A DNA stretch of 42,409 bases from Longimicrobiaceae bacterium (GCA_035936415.1 DASYWD010000330.1:1-42409); one strand, 5' to 3'; counted from the first letter of the stretch, positions 8,059-17,160 are shown. Notes: generated from the letters alone by a model not told the origin. A program made the numbers and translations.

Positions 8059-9459
8059 TCAGAACTCCGCCGAGCCGGGAGTCCTGGGGAACGGGATCAC
8101 GTCGCGGATGTTCTGCATCCCGGACGCGTACATGATGGTGCGCTCGAACCCCAGCCCGAACCCGGCGTGCGGGACGGTGCCGTAGCGGCGCAGGTCGCGG
8201 TACCACCAGTACGGCTCCTTCGGGAGCCCCATCTCTTCCATGCGGGCGTCCAGCACGTCCAGCCGCTCCTCGCGCTGGGAGCCGCCGATGATCTCGCCGA
8301 TCCCGGGGGCGAGGACGTCCATGGCGGCCACGGTGCGGCCGTCGTCGTTCAGGCGCATGTAGAACGACTTGATCTCCTTGGGATAGTTCATCACCACCAC
8401 CGGCCGGCCGACGTGCTCCTCGGTGAGCCAGCGCTCGTGCTCGGACTGCAGGTCCAGCCCCCACTCCACCGGGAACTCCCACTTCCTCCCGGACTTCTGC
8501 AGCGCGTCCACGGCCTCGGTGTAGCTCATCCGCTCGAAGCTGGACTCCACGAAGCGCTCCAGCCGCTCGACCACGCCCTTCTGGATGCGTTCGTCGAAGA
8601 ACTTCATGTCGTCCGCGCGCTCCTCCAGAACCACTCTGAAGATGTACTTCAGGAAGTCCTCGGCCAGGTCGGCGTCGTCGTGGAGGTCGGCGAAGGCGAT
8701 CTCCGGCTCCACCATCCAGAACTCGGCCAGGTGGCGCGAGGTGTTGGAGTTCTCGGCGCGGAAGGTGGGGCCGAAGGTGTACACGTTGGAGAGCGCCTGG
8801 CAGTACGCCTCCACGTTGAGCTGCCCGGAAACCGTGAGGCTGGCGGACTGGCCGAAGAAGTCCTGCGAGAAGTCCACCTCGCCCTCCGGCGTGCGCGGGA
8901 GGTTCACCAGGTCCAGCGTGGAGACGCGGAACATCTGCCCCGCGCCCTCGGCGTCGCTGGTGGTGATGATGGGGGTGTGGATCCAGAGGAACCGCCGCTC
9001 GTCGAAGAAGCGGTGCACCGCCATGGCGAGCGTGTGCCGCAGCCGCGTGACGGCGCCGAAGGTGTTGGTGCGCGGCCGGAGGTGCGCCACCTCGCGCAGG
9101 AACTCGAAGGAGTGCTGCTTGGGCTGGATGGGGTAGGTCTCGGGGTCGTCCACCCACCCCAGCACCTCTACGGAGGTGGCCTTCACCTCCACCGGCTGCG
9201 GCCGCCCCGGCGTGGGGACCAGCTCCCCCGTCACGGCCACGGAGCAGCCCGCGGTGAGGCGCTGCACCTCGCTCGCGTAGTTGGGGAGGTCGCCCCCGGC
9301 CACCACCTGGATCGCGTCGAAGGACGACCCGTCGTGGACGTTGACGAAGGAGATCCCCGCCTTGGAGTCGCGGCGGGTGCGGACCCATCCCTTCACCGTG
9401 ACCTGGTTGCCCGGCTCGACCTTTCCCTGCAGGAGGTCTGCGATCAGCGTACGCGGCAT
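8059..9459 (-). CDS. asnS: asparaginyl-tRNA synthetase
   Basis: A class IIb aminoacyl-tRNA synthetase that charges tRNA-Asn with asparagine in the cytoplasm. The 466-residue length is normal. The N-terminal OB-fold anticodon-binding domain (1-about 105, [20 protein letters not shown]) is followed by the catalytic core with motif 2 ([20 protein letters not shown]) and motif 3 ([12 protein letters not shown]). The E-x-E/P pattern in [10 protein letters not shown] and the absence of a large GAD insertion favour AsnRS over AspRS. The ATG at 9459 lies just after a cluster of tandem repeats. Presence of a dedicated AsnRS means Asn-tRNA need not come from the amidotransferase route. Confidence 0.97.
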   Translation of the reverse strand: MPRTLIADLLQGKVEPGNQVTVKGWVRTRRDSKAGISFVNVHDGSSFDAIQVVAGGDLPNYASEVQRLTAGCSVAVTGELVPTPGRPQPVEVKATSVEVLGWVDDPETYPIQPKQHSFEFLREVAHLRPRTNTFGAVTRLRHTLAMAVHRFFDERRFLWIHTPIITTSDAEGAGQMFRVSTLDLVNLPRTPEGEVDFSQDFFGQSASLTVSGQLNVEAYCQALSNVYTFGPTFRAENSNTSRHLAEFWMVEPEIAFADLHDDADLAEDFLKYIFRVVLEERADDMKFFDERIQKGVVERLERFVESSFERMSYTEAVDALQKSGRKWEFPVEWGLDLQSEHERWLTEEHVGRPVVVMNYPKEIKSFYMRLNDDGRTVAAMDVLAPGIGEIIGGSQREERLDVLDARMEEMGLPKEPYWWYRDLRRYGTVPHAGFGLGFERTIMYASGMQNIRDVIPFPRTPGSAEF

Positions 9460-9466
9460 TTGAACG

Positions 9467-9500
9467 AAGTGCGTGAGTGCGTGAGTGCGTGAGTGCGAAA
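9467..9500 (+). repeat. tandem GTGAGTGC repeat (about 3.5 units)
   Basis: An 8-bp unit (GTGAGTGC) is repeated in tandem and ends GAAA. The array sits 8 bp from the asnS start codon, so it overlaps the region where the asnS promoter or leader would lie. Related copies occur at 7859, 12851 and 22371. Confidence 0.7.
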
Positions 9501-9516
9501 CCGGGCTCCCGCCGTT

Positions 9517-9554
9517 CTCCCCTCCCCCCTCCGGGGAGGGGCCGGGGGAGGGGG
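9517..9554 (-). terminator. C/G-run hairpin downstream of nth
   Basis: A long CT-rich run (9517-9532) faces a GA-rich run (9533-9554) and can fold in several registers. It begins 3 nt beyond the nth stop codon, so it is placed to end the nth transcript before asnS. Confidence 0.55.
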
Positions 9555-9556
9555 TC

Positions 9557-10219
9557 CTACGCCCGCTCCGGGTGCGGCGCCGAGGGGCAGTGCTCCGCCA
9601 GGGTGCAGCGCTCGCAGTGCGCCCTGCGCGCCGTGCAGACGGCCCGGCCGTGGTCGATCACGCGGTGCGTGAAGACCACGCGGGACTCGTACGGGAGCAG
9701 CTTGAGGAGGTCCACCTCGATCCGCTCCGGGTCCTCCTCCCGGGTGAGGCCCAGGCGCGCGGCGATGCGCTTCACGTGGGTGTCCACCACCACCCCGTCC
9801 GCCTCGCCGAAGGCGATCCCGCGCACCACGTTGGCCGTCTTCCGCCCGACGCCGGGGAGCGCGACCAGCGCCTCCATGTCGCGCGGGACCTCGCCGCCGT
9901 GCCGCTCCACCAGCGCGCGCCCCAGCCCGATCAGCGCCTTCGCCTTGTTGCGGTAGAAGTTGATGGCGCGGACGGCCTGCTCCATCTCCTCCTGCGTGGC
10001 GTCGGCGTAGTCCTGCGCGGTGCTGTACTTCGCGAAGAGCGCCGGGGTGACCCGGTTCACCATGGCGTCCGTGCACTGCGCGGAGAGCACGGTTGCCACC
10101 AGCAGCTGCAGCGGCGTCTCGTGGTCCAGCGAGCAGCGGCTCTCCGGGTAAAGGGCGGCGAGCCCCTCAAGGATCCGGGCGGTGCGCTCCTGCCGCGCCG
10201 CCTTGCTTTCTCTTGGCAA
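9557..10219 (-). CDS. nth: endonuclease III (DNA glycosylase/AP lyase)
   Basis: A base-excision repair enzyme that removes oxidised pyrimidines and cleaves the abasic site. The 220-residue protein has the helix-hairpin-helix LPGVGRKTA with catalytic Lys127, catalytic Asp146 (VVDTHVKR) and the four cysteines of the 4Fe-4S cluster in the standard C-x6-C-x2-C-x5-C spacing (195, 202, 205, 211). The start is TTG at 10219 with GAGGAG just upstream; no nearby ATG exists. The start lies 53 nt inside the 3' end of the polX-like gene in another frame, so the two are probably translationally coupled. Confidence 0.96.
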   Translation of the reverse strand: MPRESKAARQERTARILEGLAALYPESRCSLDHETPLQLLVATVLSAQCTDAMVNRVTPALFAKYSTAQDYADATQEEMEQAVRAINFYRNKAKALIGLGRALVERHGGEVPRDMEALVALPGVGRKTANVVRGIAFGEADGVVVDTHVKRIAARLGLTREEDPERIEVDLLKLLPYESRVVFTHRVIDHGRAVCTARRAHCERCTLAEHCPSAPHPERA

Positions 10220-11936
10220 AGTGCTCCTCGACCGCTTCCAGTTCCCACGTGTTCAGCACCTGCGGCGCGGCCAGCCACCCCTTGCGGGCGGCGTTCACGC
10301 CGTAGGCGACGTTGTCCAGCCCGCCCGTGGAGTGGGCGTCCGGGTTGACCGGGACCAGCACCCCCCGCCCGGCGGCGTAGCGCACGTGCCGCCAGTCCAG
10401 GTCCAGCCGGCTGGGGTCGGCGTTGATCTCGATGGCGACGCCGTGCTCCGCGGCGGCGTCGATCACCGCCCGCACGTCCACGGCGTAGGCGTCGCGGTAC
10501 AGCAGGACGCGCCCCGTGGGGTGCCCCAGCATCGTCAGGTGCGGGTTGGAGACGGCCCGGACGAAGCGGTCCGTCATCGCCTGCTCGCCCATCCCGAACT
10601 GCGAGTGGACGGAGCCCACCACGTAGTCGAAGCCGGCGAGGAGCTCGTCCGGGTAGTCCAGCCGCCCGTCCGGGAGGATGTCGCACTCCGTCCCCTTGAA
10701 GAGGCGGAAGCGCTCCGCGCCCGCGCCGCCGTGCGCCGCGTTCCAGGCGTCGATCTCCCGCTGCTGCTTCCGGGCGGCGGCGGGGACGAGCCCCCCGGCG
10801 TACGAGGCCGAGCGGGAGTGGTCGGCGATCCCAAGATACCGCCACCCGCGCCCGCGCGCAGCCTCCGCCATCTCCGCGAGGGTGGCGGTGCCGTCGGACC
10901 AGGTGGTGTGGCAGTGGAAGGTGCCCCGCAGGTCGGCGGTCTCCACCAGGCGGGGGATGCGCCCCTCGGCCGCCGCGGCGACCTCGCCCATCCCCTCGCG
11001 CAGCTCCGGCGGGACGTACGCCAGGCCCAGCGCGGCGTAGAGCGCCGCCTCGTCCGGAAGCGGGACGGCTTCCCCGCCCCGCCACAGCCCGTCCGCGTCC
11101 AGCCGCAGCCCGCGCGCCTCCGCCCGCGCCTGCAGATCCGCGAGGTGCGCGGCGCTCCCCGTCTCCCGGGCGACGGCGGCGACGAAGCGCTCCGGGGCCA
11201 CGCAGCGGAGGCGGACCTCCACCCCGTCGCGGAGGCGGAGCGTGGAGCGCCCCTCCGCCCCCGGGGCCGCGCTGCCCCCCGCGTCCTCCAGCGCCAGGAA
11301 CGCCGCCACCACCCGCTCCGGCTCCGCCGAGGCGGCCACCAGGTCGACCGTGGCGACGGTCTCCATGCGGCGGCGCAGCTCCCCGGCGATCTCGGCGGCG
11401 GCCACGGCGGGATGGGCGCGCAGCCACTCCAGGAAGCGGACCGCCAGCTCCATCCCGCGCGGGTAGCGGCGGCGCCCGGCGGAGGCGCGCACGAAGGCGA
11501 GCCCCTGCAGCACCCTGTCCTGCGTCTTGCGGCCGAAGCCGGGGAGCGCCGCAATGGTACCGGCGCGGGCGGCGTCTTCGAGCTGGTCCAGCGACTCCAC
11601 GCCCAGCTCGGCGTACAGCGTCCGGACGCGCCGCCTTCCCAGCCCGGGGATGTGGAGCAGGTCGTGCACCCCCACGGGGACGCTGGCGCGCAGCCGCTCG
11701 TGCTGCGTGGAGCGGCCGGTCTCCAGCAGCTCGGCGATGGTGTCCGCGATGGCGGGGCCCACGCCTGGGAGGGTGGTCAATTCCCCGGCGCGGGCCAGCT
11801 CCGCCAGGTCCGCCGTAGTGCCCTCGAGCGTGCGGGCGGCTGCGGAGAAGGCCCGGGTGCGGAAGGCGTTCTCCCCCGCCAGCTCCCCGAGCATGGCGAT
11901 CTCCTCCAGGACCGCCGCGACCTCGCGCGCGTTCAC
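10167..11936 (-). CDS. polX: PolX-family protein: degenerate polymerase domain plus intact PHP nuclease domain
   Basis: A 589-residue protein with bacterial PolX architecture: N-terminal helix-hairpin-helix Pol-beta-like region (1-about 150), polymerase palm (about 155-270) and PHP domain (about 335-575). The PHP metal motifs are complete: FHCHTTWSDG (340-349), IADHS, GTECDIL, GSVHS, GHPTGR, EINADPSRLD and NPDAHS, so 3'-5' exonuclease or AP-site activity is expected. The polymerase site is not: the G-S pair is Gly185-Glu186, the first catalytic Asp of the DxD pair is Thr196 (TVD, Asp198 kept), and the third Asp is Arg242 (VRLR instead of VDLR). The GTG start overlaps the upstream gene's stop by 4 nt. 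It probably acts in base-excision repair with the downstream nth. Confidence 0.9.
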   Translation of the reverse strand: MNAREVAAVLEEIAMLGELAGENAFRTRAFSAAARTLEGTTADLAELARAGELTTLPGVGPAIADTIAELLETGRSTQHERLRASVPVGVHDLLHIPGLGRRRVRTLYAELGVESLDQLEDAARAGTIAALPGFGRKTQDRVLQGLAFVRASAGRRRYPRGMELAVRFLEWLRAHPAVAAAEIAGELRRRMETVATVDLVAASAEPERVVAAFLALEDAGGSAAPGAEGRSTLRLRDGVEVRLRCVAPERFVAAVARETGSAAHLADLQARAEARGLRLDADGLWRGGEAVPLPDEAALYAALGLAYVPPELREGMGEVAAAAEGRIPRLVETADLRGTFHCHTTWSDGTATLAEMAEAARGRGWRYLGIADHSRSASYAGGLVPAAARKQQREIDAWNAAHGGAGAERFRLFKGTECDILPDGRLDYPDELLAGFDYVVGSVHSQFGMGEQAMTDRFVRAVSNPHLTMLGHPTGRVLLYRDAYAVDVRAVIDAAAEHGVAIEINADPSRLDLDWRHVRYAAGRGVLVPVNPDAHSTGGLDNVAYGVNAARKGWLAAPQVLNTWELEAVEEHFAKRKQGGAAGAHRPDP

Positions 11937-12796
11937 TCCGCCGCCGCGCCGCCGTCCGCCTCCGCCAGGGAGACGCGGTGGAAGGGTAGGCGGGAGAGGG
12001 GGGCGGTTCCGGGGCGCTCGGCGGCGCGGCGCTCCGCCGTCTCGTGCCGCGCGACGTGGCCGGGGTGCGCGTCCACGTACCAGAGCGCGCGCCCCACCAG
12101 CCGGAGCGCCTCCGTCACCGTGACAATGGAGTACAGCCCGGCCATCTCCCCGCCGGGAAGCACGCTCTCGAAGTCCGTCCCCTCGTCGCGCCCGGGCCCC
12201 TCCGTCCAGGTGGCGGGGATCCCCGGCCCCACCTCCGTGTCGAAGTGGATCAGGCTGAGCCCGGCCCGCTGCCCGTGGATCCCCAGCACCATCAGGACCT
12301 CCAGCGTGTCGTACGGCTCGCCGTCGGCGTCGGTGTGGCGCGCGCAGCAGACGAAGAAGCCGTCCACCGGCTCCGCCTGCGCATCCGCCGCGACGCTGGC
12401 CCAGAACAGGTTGGGCGGGAGCTGCACGTACGCGGACTCGGCGGGGAGCCGCAGCTCCCAGCCGCGCAGGTCCGGCGAGGCCTCCACCAGGTAGCGCGCC
12501 ACGGCCGGCTCCAGCACGTAGGTGCGCTTCCCGAACCGCCAGAAGTTGAAGGCGTGATAGAAGAAGATCCGGTACTGGTCCAGCGAGTCCGGCGACGCCT
12601 CGGCCGGCACCACGTCGCGGACCGCCTCCGCGGCGCGCGTGAGGAAGGCGAAGCGCTCCGGGTGCGCGGGGTCCACCCCCTGCGCCTCCGCTTCGTCCTG
12701 GATCGCGGGGAAGGTCCTCCCCTCGATCGCCGGCTCGTCGAAGACCAGCTCGTACGGCGTCAGCCGCGCCAGCCCGGCGGTGCTGTTGTCACTCAC
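11933..12796 (-). CDS. conserved protein of unknown function
   Basis: A 287-residue soluble protein I do not recognise. No signal peptide or transmembrane segment is seen. The N-terminal half is acidic with helices (about 50-110); the central part has many aromatic residues (YRIFFYHAFNFWRFGKRTYV) and a short CC pair (FFVCCARH). The C-terminal end is polar and Ala/Glu-rich. The GTG start has GAGGTGA upstream. It is translationally coupled to the polX-like gene (4-nt GTGA overlap), so a role linked to DNA repair is possible but is only a context argument. Confidence 0.75.
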   Translation of the reverse strand: MSDNSTAGLARLTPYELVFDEPAIEGRTFPAIQDEAEAQGVDPAHPERFAFLTRAAEAVRDVVPAEASPDSLDQYRIFFYHAFNFWRFGKRTYVLEPAVARYLVEASPDLRGWELRLPAESAYVQLPPNLFWASVAADAQAEPVDGFFVCCARHTDADGEPYDTLEVLMVLGIHGQRAGLSLIHFDTEVGPGIPATWTEGPGRDEGTDFESVLPGGEMAGLYSIVTVTEALRLVGRALWYVDAHPGHVARHETAERRAAERPGTAPLSRLPFHRVSLAEADGGAAAE

Positions 12797-12850
12797 TCGG
12801 TCACCTCGGCGCGTGGTGGGTCACGGATCGTCCGGGACGCCATGCAAGGA

Positions 12851-12880
12851 AAGTGCGTGAGTGCGAAAGTGCGGAAGTGC
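12851..12880 (+). repeat. copy of the GTGAGTGCGAAAGTGCGG intergenic repeat
   Basis: AGTGCGTGAGTGCGAAAGTG followed by CGGAAGTGC lies in the 102-bp gap between the metallopeptidase and unknown genes. It is the third of four related copies in this window. Confidence 0.65.
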
Positions 12881-12898
12881 ATCGCGGCGGCTGCGGGC

Positions 12899-13654
12899 TC
12901 AGCGCGATGCGTCGGGCTCGTCCTCGCCCCCTTCGTCGGCTGCCACCCGGACCAGGGATTCCAGCACCTCCGGCTTGCGGCCGGAGAGCGCGGCGCGGAA
13001 GGATTCCCATGCCCCGCGGCGGCGCACCAGGACCACGATGACGTCGCCCTTCGGGGCGTGCACGTCGTCCAGGGTGACGAAGTGCACGTCGCCCAGCGGG
13101 GAGGGGAGCGGGAGGGAGATGGGCTTTCCGTCCCACTCCAGCTCCACGGGGGTGCCGGCGCGCACCTGCTCCGCCGAGACCTCGCACTCCAGGAAGACGT
13201 CGCCGCTCACCTCCCAGGCGCCGGGGCCCGCGGGCTCGCCGGAGCGGAAGAAGAAGGGCTCGAACTCCACCCCCTCGCGCCGGGCGAAGTTCTGGTCGTC
13301 GGCGTAGTCGCGCACCTCCAGCTCGTCGTCCAGCGCCAGCGATTCCAGGTGATGGCGTACCTCGTGGGTCACGGTCTCCCAGACCTCCTCATCCCAGTCC
13401 CAGTCGTCCTGCATCCGGGACAGACGGAGGAAGGAGCCGTAGTAGAGGACCACCATCGAGCGCACCTCCCCCGCCCCGCCCCACTCGGTGGGATACGTCT
13501 CGGTGAGGCACTCGCCCAGGGTGTAGACCTCCGGCAGCTCCGGGTGCGCGACGGCGCGGCGCTCCACCAGGAGCCCGTCGACCCCCTCCCTGTACTCGGG
13601 GGGGATCTCGTCGAACACCTCGTGAGCGCGCCGCTCGAACTCCGCGAAGGTCAT
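12899..13654 (-). CDS. minimal zincin-type metallopeptidase with an extra C-terminal domain
   Basis: A 251-residue cytoplasmic protein. The N-terminal half (1-about 120) matches the metallopeptidase family PF06262 (zincin-like): MTFAEFERRAHEVFDEIP at the start and the metal motif THEVRHHLESLALDDE near residue 96. The C-terminal half (about 150-230, DVFLECEVSAEQVRAGTPVE and GDVIVVLVRR) is extra for the family and loosely resembles a DnaJ C-terminal substrate-binding beta-sandwich. This is a weak resemblance judged by eye. The ATG at 13654 is chosen because the family starts there; an upstream start would add 28 residues of unrelated sequence. Its Shine-Dalgarno is weak. The substrate is unknown. 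Confidence 0.8.
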   Translation of the reverse strand: MTFAEFERRAHEVFDEIPPEYREGVDGLLVERRAVAHPELPEVYTLGECLTETYPTEWGGAGEVRSMVVLYYGSFLRLSRMQDDWDWDEEVWETVTHEVRHHLESLALDDELEVRDYADDQNFARREGVEFEPFFFRSGEPAGPGAWEVSGDVFLECEVSAEQVRAGTPVELEWDGKPISLPLPSPLGDVHFVTLDDVHAPKGDVIVVLVRRRGAWESFRAALSGRKPEVLESLVRVAADEGGEDEPDASR

Positions 13655-13889
13655 ACCGGATCCGGGTACCACGAAGATGACGACCGGGAGGCGGGGGGAG
13701 GGTCCGCAGGCGGGCGTATGTGTGAGCCCGCGCTGCACTCACATCTCGCCCCGCCGGCCGGGCGAGTTACGCACCGCCGGAGGAGCCTCCCCCCGCCGAC
13801 CCTGCGCGACATAGCCGGGTTCGGGGCCACGACGCGGCGCGGGGCGGCGGATGCTCCCGCCGCCCCGCGCACCCCGCCTCCGCCGACGG

Positions 13890-15092
13890 CTACGGCCGCG
13901 TCGGGGCCAGCCGCGCGATCCACAGCCCGGAGTTCAGGTCGGAGGCGTACACCAGCTCCCCGCGCGGATGGACGTCCAGCGTGAAGGGGAGGTTCGGCCG
14001 GTAGCCGCGCCCGTCCGCGGTGGGGAGCACCCCGACCTCGCGCCCGTGCAGCTCACCCCGCAGCTCGCCGGAGACGTCCAGAGCGCGGAGGCCGCCGTTG
14101 TGGAAGGCGGCGTAGAGGGTGTCCCCCTGCACCTTCAGGGCGCTCACCCCGGCCCCGGAGACCTCCCAGCGCGCCACCTCCAGCGGGCGCTCCGGGCGGC
14201 TCACGTCCAGCACGTGCACGTAGCCGGCGGTCTCCATCGGGCGGTCCAGGTTCACCCGCTGCGGGAAGATCTTGTCGCCCACGAACACGTATGCGTTCCC
14301 GGCGGCGTTGGTGTGCGGCACGGCGGCGGCGGTGTTCCCGTACTCCTGGCGCCGCCAGGTGACGCGGTAGCGGAACTGCGACACCAGCTCCGGCTTCGCG
14401 GGGGTGCCGCCCTTGACGCCGTTCCCCACGTCCAGGATCACCAGCCCGTCGTTCCAGTGGGAGAGGTACGCCAGCCCGTCCCGGACCGCCACGTCCTCCA
14501 GGTGCTTGTCGGGCTTGGGGAGCCCCCAGCGGCCGATCTCCCGCGGGTCGCGCGGGTCGGCGAGGTCGATCACGTGCAGCTCGCCCGTGCCGGCGTTCAC
14601 CGCGTAGAGCAGGCTGCCGTCGATCGCCACGCTTTGCACGCCGGCGGTGACGGTCTCGAAGTAGTCCGCCGCCACCTTCGGGTGCGCGGGCTCCGCCAGG
14701 TCCAGCACGACCAGGCCGTCCCGCTTGCTCCGGGACTGCTGCCGGGTGAGCACGGCGAGCGTCCCCTCGGGGTTCACCGCCACGTCGTTGACGACCTTGG
14801 CGTCCACCACCACCGAGTCGGTCAGCACGGGCGCCGCGGGGTCGGTCACGTCCCAGACGTAGACGCGGTCGCCCTTGCACCCGGAGCACCCGCCCCAGGT
14901 GCCGGTCAGCGCGTAGTCGCGGCCGTCGGGCCCCCGGAACGCCGCGACCCCCGTAGTGCGGGTGGCGCTGACGACGCCGCGCCCCACCGTCTCGAAGCGC
15001 CCCGACGCTGGCTGCCCCTGCGCGGCGGCGGCGGGAGCGAGCGCCGCGGCCAGCAGGGCGGCGGTGAAGACGGATCGGGCGATGCTGCTCAT
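13890..15092 (-). CDS. secreted LVIVD-repeat beta-propeller protein
   Basis: A 400-residue exported protein with a signal peptide (1-24, ALAPAAAAQG). It has six or seven LVIVD-type repeats, each with a V-x-D-[LV]-[AST]-x-P-x-x-P pattern (VYVWDVTDPAAPV, LVVLDLAEPAHPK, LHVIDLADPRDPR, LVILDVGNG, VHVLDVSRPERPL). These form a surface beta-propeller; known members have no enzyme activity assigned. A CSGC pair near residue 70 may bind metal or form a disulfide. It follows the NSS symporter gene by 25 bp on the same strand, so the two may be cotranscribed, with no evident functional link. Confidence 0.85.
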   Translation of the reverse strand: MSSIARSVFTAALLAAALAPAAAAQGQPASGRFETVGRGVVSATRTTGVAAFRGPDGRDYALTGTWGGCSGCKGDRVYVWDVTDPAAPVLTDSVVVDAKVVNDVAVNPEGTLAVLTRQQSRSKRDGLVVLDLAEPAHPKVAADYFETVTAGVQSVAIDGSLLYAVNAGTGELHVIDLADPRDPREIGRWGLPKPDKHLEDVAVRDGLAYLSHWNDGLVILDVGNGVKGGTPAKPELVSQFRYRVTWRRQEYGNTAAAVPHTNAAGNAYVFVGDKIFPQRVNLDRPMETAGYVHVLDVSRPERPLEVARWEVSGAGVSALKVQGDTLYAAFHNGGLRALDVSGELRGELHGREVGVLPTADGRGYRPNLPFTLDVHPRGELVYASDLNSGLWIARLAPTRP

Positions 15093-15117
15093 GCGCGTTC
15101 TCCGGGGTGGTGCGGGT

Positions 15118-16851
15118 TCAGGGGATCGAGGGCGGCATCCCGCCCGGAGGCGGCTCGCCGCGCGCCTCGACCACGGTGCGGCGGGCGATCCAGCCGTTCA
15201 GGGCGACGAAGCAGCCGATGGCGATGGCCCACTGGACCAGCACCGTTCCCACGTTGAAGGACGAGAAGGGTGTGAAGGTCGCCCCCAGGTCCGCGGGGTC
15301 CACGGCCTGGTACAGCCACCACCCCATGAGCACGACGGCCTGCACGAGCACCAGGTAGATCAGCGCATCCCACCAGGCCCCCACGTGCATCACCCCCGGC
15401 TGGTTGTTCACGAAGCTCTCCCGGAAGCGCCGCACGCCGTAGCGGACCACCGCGAAGGCGAAGAAGAAGCCGGAGAGCATCAGCCCCACGCCCCAGACGA
15501 AGTCCTGGTTGTCGAACACCGCCATGGAGAGCGCCGAGGGGATCCCCATGAGGAAGCCGACGCCGCCGATGACGCGGATCGCCTTCGGCCGCTCCATCCC
15601 GCCGTCCACCAGCACCCGCGTCGCCAGCTCGATCATGGAGATCAGCGAGGTGACGGCGGCGAAGGCGAGCGCCAGGAAGAACACCGAGGTCAGCAGCCTC
15701 CCCAGCGGGAGGGTGTTGAAGATCTGTGGCACCCAGATGAAGGTGAGCCCGTTGTTCCCGCTCCCCAGCACCGCCTCGGAGACGCTGCGCCCCTCCAGCC
15801 CGCCGGTGGCGCGGGCGATCTCCAGCCGCGTCTCCACCGGCACCGCCCGGTTGGCGAAGAAGCCGCGGACCGAGTCCGGGTGGACGGCCACCCCCAGCCG
15901 CTCCGCCGCCGCGGCCGCGCCGGGCTCCGCCAGCCGCGACTCCAGCTCCGACTGCAGCCCAGGGTACGCGGTCAGGCTCTGTTCGAACCCCACGGGCGTC
16001 TGGGAGATCCGTTCCGCGAGCGACGGACCGACCGAGAACACGGTGCAGATCACCATGATCCCGGCGAGGATACTGATGGAGTTGTTGCCGATCCCCAGCA
16101 GGAAGGCGTTGGAGGTGGTGTTCTCCTGCTGCCGCGCGTACACCGCGTAGGTGAGCGCCAGCCCCCACCCGGCCCCGGTGTCCCAGGCGTTCTGCGTCAG
16201 CGCCTCCAGCCAGATCCGCGCGTTCCCCAGCTGCGAGAAGTCCGGGGTGAAGAGGAAGGCCAGCCCGTCCCCCGCCCCGGGGAGGGTGAGCGCCCGCACC
16301 GCGAGGAGGACCACCAGCACGAAGAGCGAGGGGAGGAGGAGGCTGGTGACGCGCTGGATCCCCCTCACCCCCCGGGAGACCACCCACACGCCGAAGCCGA
16401 TGGCGACGGCGTGGGTCACCACCGCCCACAGCGTCTCCGGGTAGCGCGACCAGAGCGCCCCCGGGATCTCGCCTTCCAGCTCCCCCGTGACCGCCGCCCA
16501 GAAGTAGCGCAGCGTCCACCCGGAGACCACGGAGTAGTAGAACATGATGGCGGTGGCGCACCACGCCACCCACGCCCCCATCCAGGCGTACCCCCGTCCG
16601 AGCAGCTTCGAGAACGCCCCCACCGCCCCGTAGCGCGTCCCCTTCCCCATGGAGAACTCCACGATGAGGAGGGGGATGGACCACATGAAGAGGAAGATGA
16701 TCCAGGGGATCAGGAAGGTGCCGCCGCCGTTCGCCGCCGCGATCCGCGGGAACCGCCAGATGTTGCCCGTCCCCACCGCCATGCTGAGCATGGCGAGGAG
16801 CATGGCGGTGCGGGAGGTGAAGGTCTGCTGGGGGTGTCCGGCCAAGGGCAC
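15118..16851 (-). CDS. sodium-dependent symporter, NSS (SNF) family
   Basis: A 577-residue inner-membrane symporter of the neurotransmitter:sodium symporter family, probably for an amino acid. The hallmark TM1 motif GTGNIWRFP (27-35) and NGGGTFLIPW (41-50) are present, followed by about 11 further helices. A soluble insertion of about 95 residues (about 275-370, PSLAERISQTPVGFEQS through SVSEAVLGSG) replaces the short loop expected before the FNTLP segment and makes the protein longer than typical bacterial members (about 450-510). The GTG start lies 42 nt after a TATAAT box. No small partner subunit lies next to it; one lies beside the truncated NSS copy at 18353. The substrate cannot be called. 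Confidence 0.93.
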   Translation of the reverse strand: MPLAGHPQQTFTSRTAMLLAMLSMAVGTGNIWRFPRIAAANGGGTFLIPWIIFLFMWSIPLLIVEFSMGKGTRYGAVGAFSKLLGRGYAWMGAWVAWCATAIMFYYSVVSGWTLRYFWAAVTGELEGEIPGALWSRYPETLWAVVTHAVAIGFGVWVVSRGVRGIQRVTSLLLPSLFVLVVLLAVRALTLPGAGDGLAFLFTPDFSQLGNARIWLEALTQNAWDTGAGWGLALTYAVYARQQENTTSNAFLLGIGNNSISILAGIMVICTVFSVGPSLAERISQTPVGFEQSLTAYPGLQSELESRLAEPGAAAAAERLGVAVHPDSVRGFFANRAVPVETRLEIARATGGLEGRSVSEAVLGSGNNGLTFIWVPQIFNTLPLGRLLTSVFFLALAFAAVTSLISMIELATRVLVDGGMERPKAIRVIGGVGFLMGIPSALSMAVFDNQDFVWGVGLMLSGFFFAFAVVRYGVRRFRESFVNNQPGVMHVGAWWDALIYLVLVQAVVLMGWWLYQAVDPADLGATFTPFSSFNVGTVLVQWAIAIGCFVALNGWIARRTVVEARGEPPPGGMPPSIP

Positions 16852-17160
16852 CGTCCGGTCGGAGGGTGAAGAGCGTGGTGGCGGGAGGGAGGATTATACG
16901 GAGGCTGCGGACCGGCGCGCAACGAACGACGCCGCCGGTCCGCAGGCGGGCGGCGTCTACGGCGCCGCGTCTTCCGGGGCACCACGGAACCGGGCGTCGT
17001 AGTCGGCCAGGGCGGCGGTGATCACCCGCTCGGTGTGCTCGCGGCCGTACACCTCCTGGGCAACGGCCGTAGCTCCCGGCGCACGCCGCACTTGACGGCC
17101 CCGTGGAAATCCAGCAGCTTTGTCTCTGCTCCTCGATATTTTCCCTTTCGTCCCGCCCGG
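16852..17160. other. intergenic region between the NSS symporter and a small secreted protein
   Basis: It contains the symporter promoter (16893-16922). A 35-codon minus-strand stretch (about 16957-17064, EHTERVITAALADYDARFRG) reads like the end of a soluble protein, but it has no credible start. It could be a gene remnant; nothing else was recognised. Confidence 0.4.
16893..16922 (-). promoter_or_regulatory. putative housekeeping promoter of the NSS symporter
   Basis: Minus strand: TTGCGC (16922-16917), an 18-nt spacer, and a perfect TATAAT (16898-16893), 42 nt before the start codon. Confidence 0.65.

Noticed and set aside
9467-9500. CRISPR-like array
   Set aside because: Units are 8 bp and directly adjoining, with no spacers and no cas genes.
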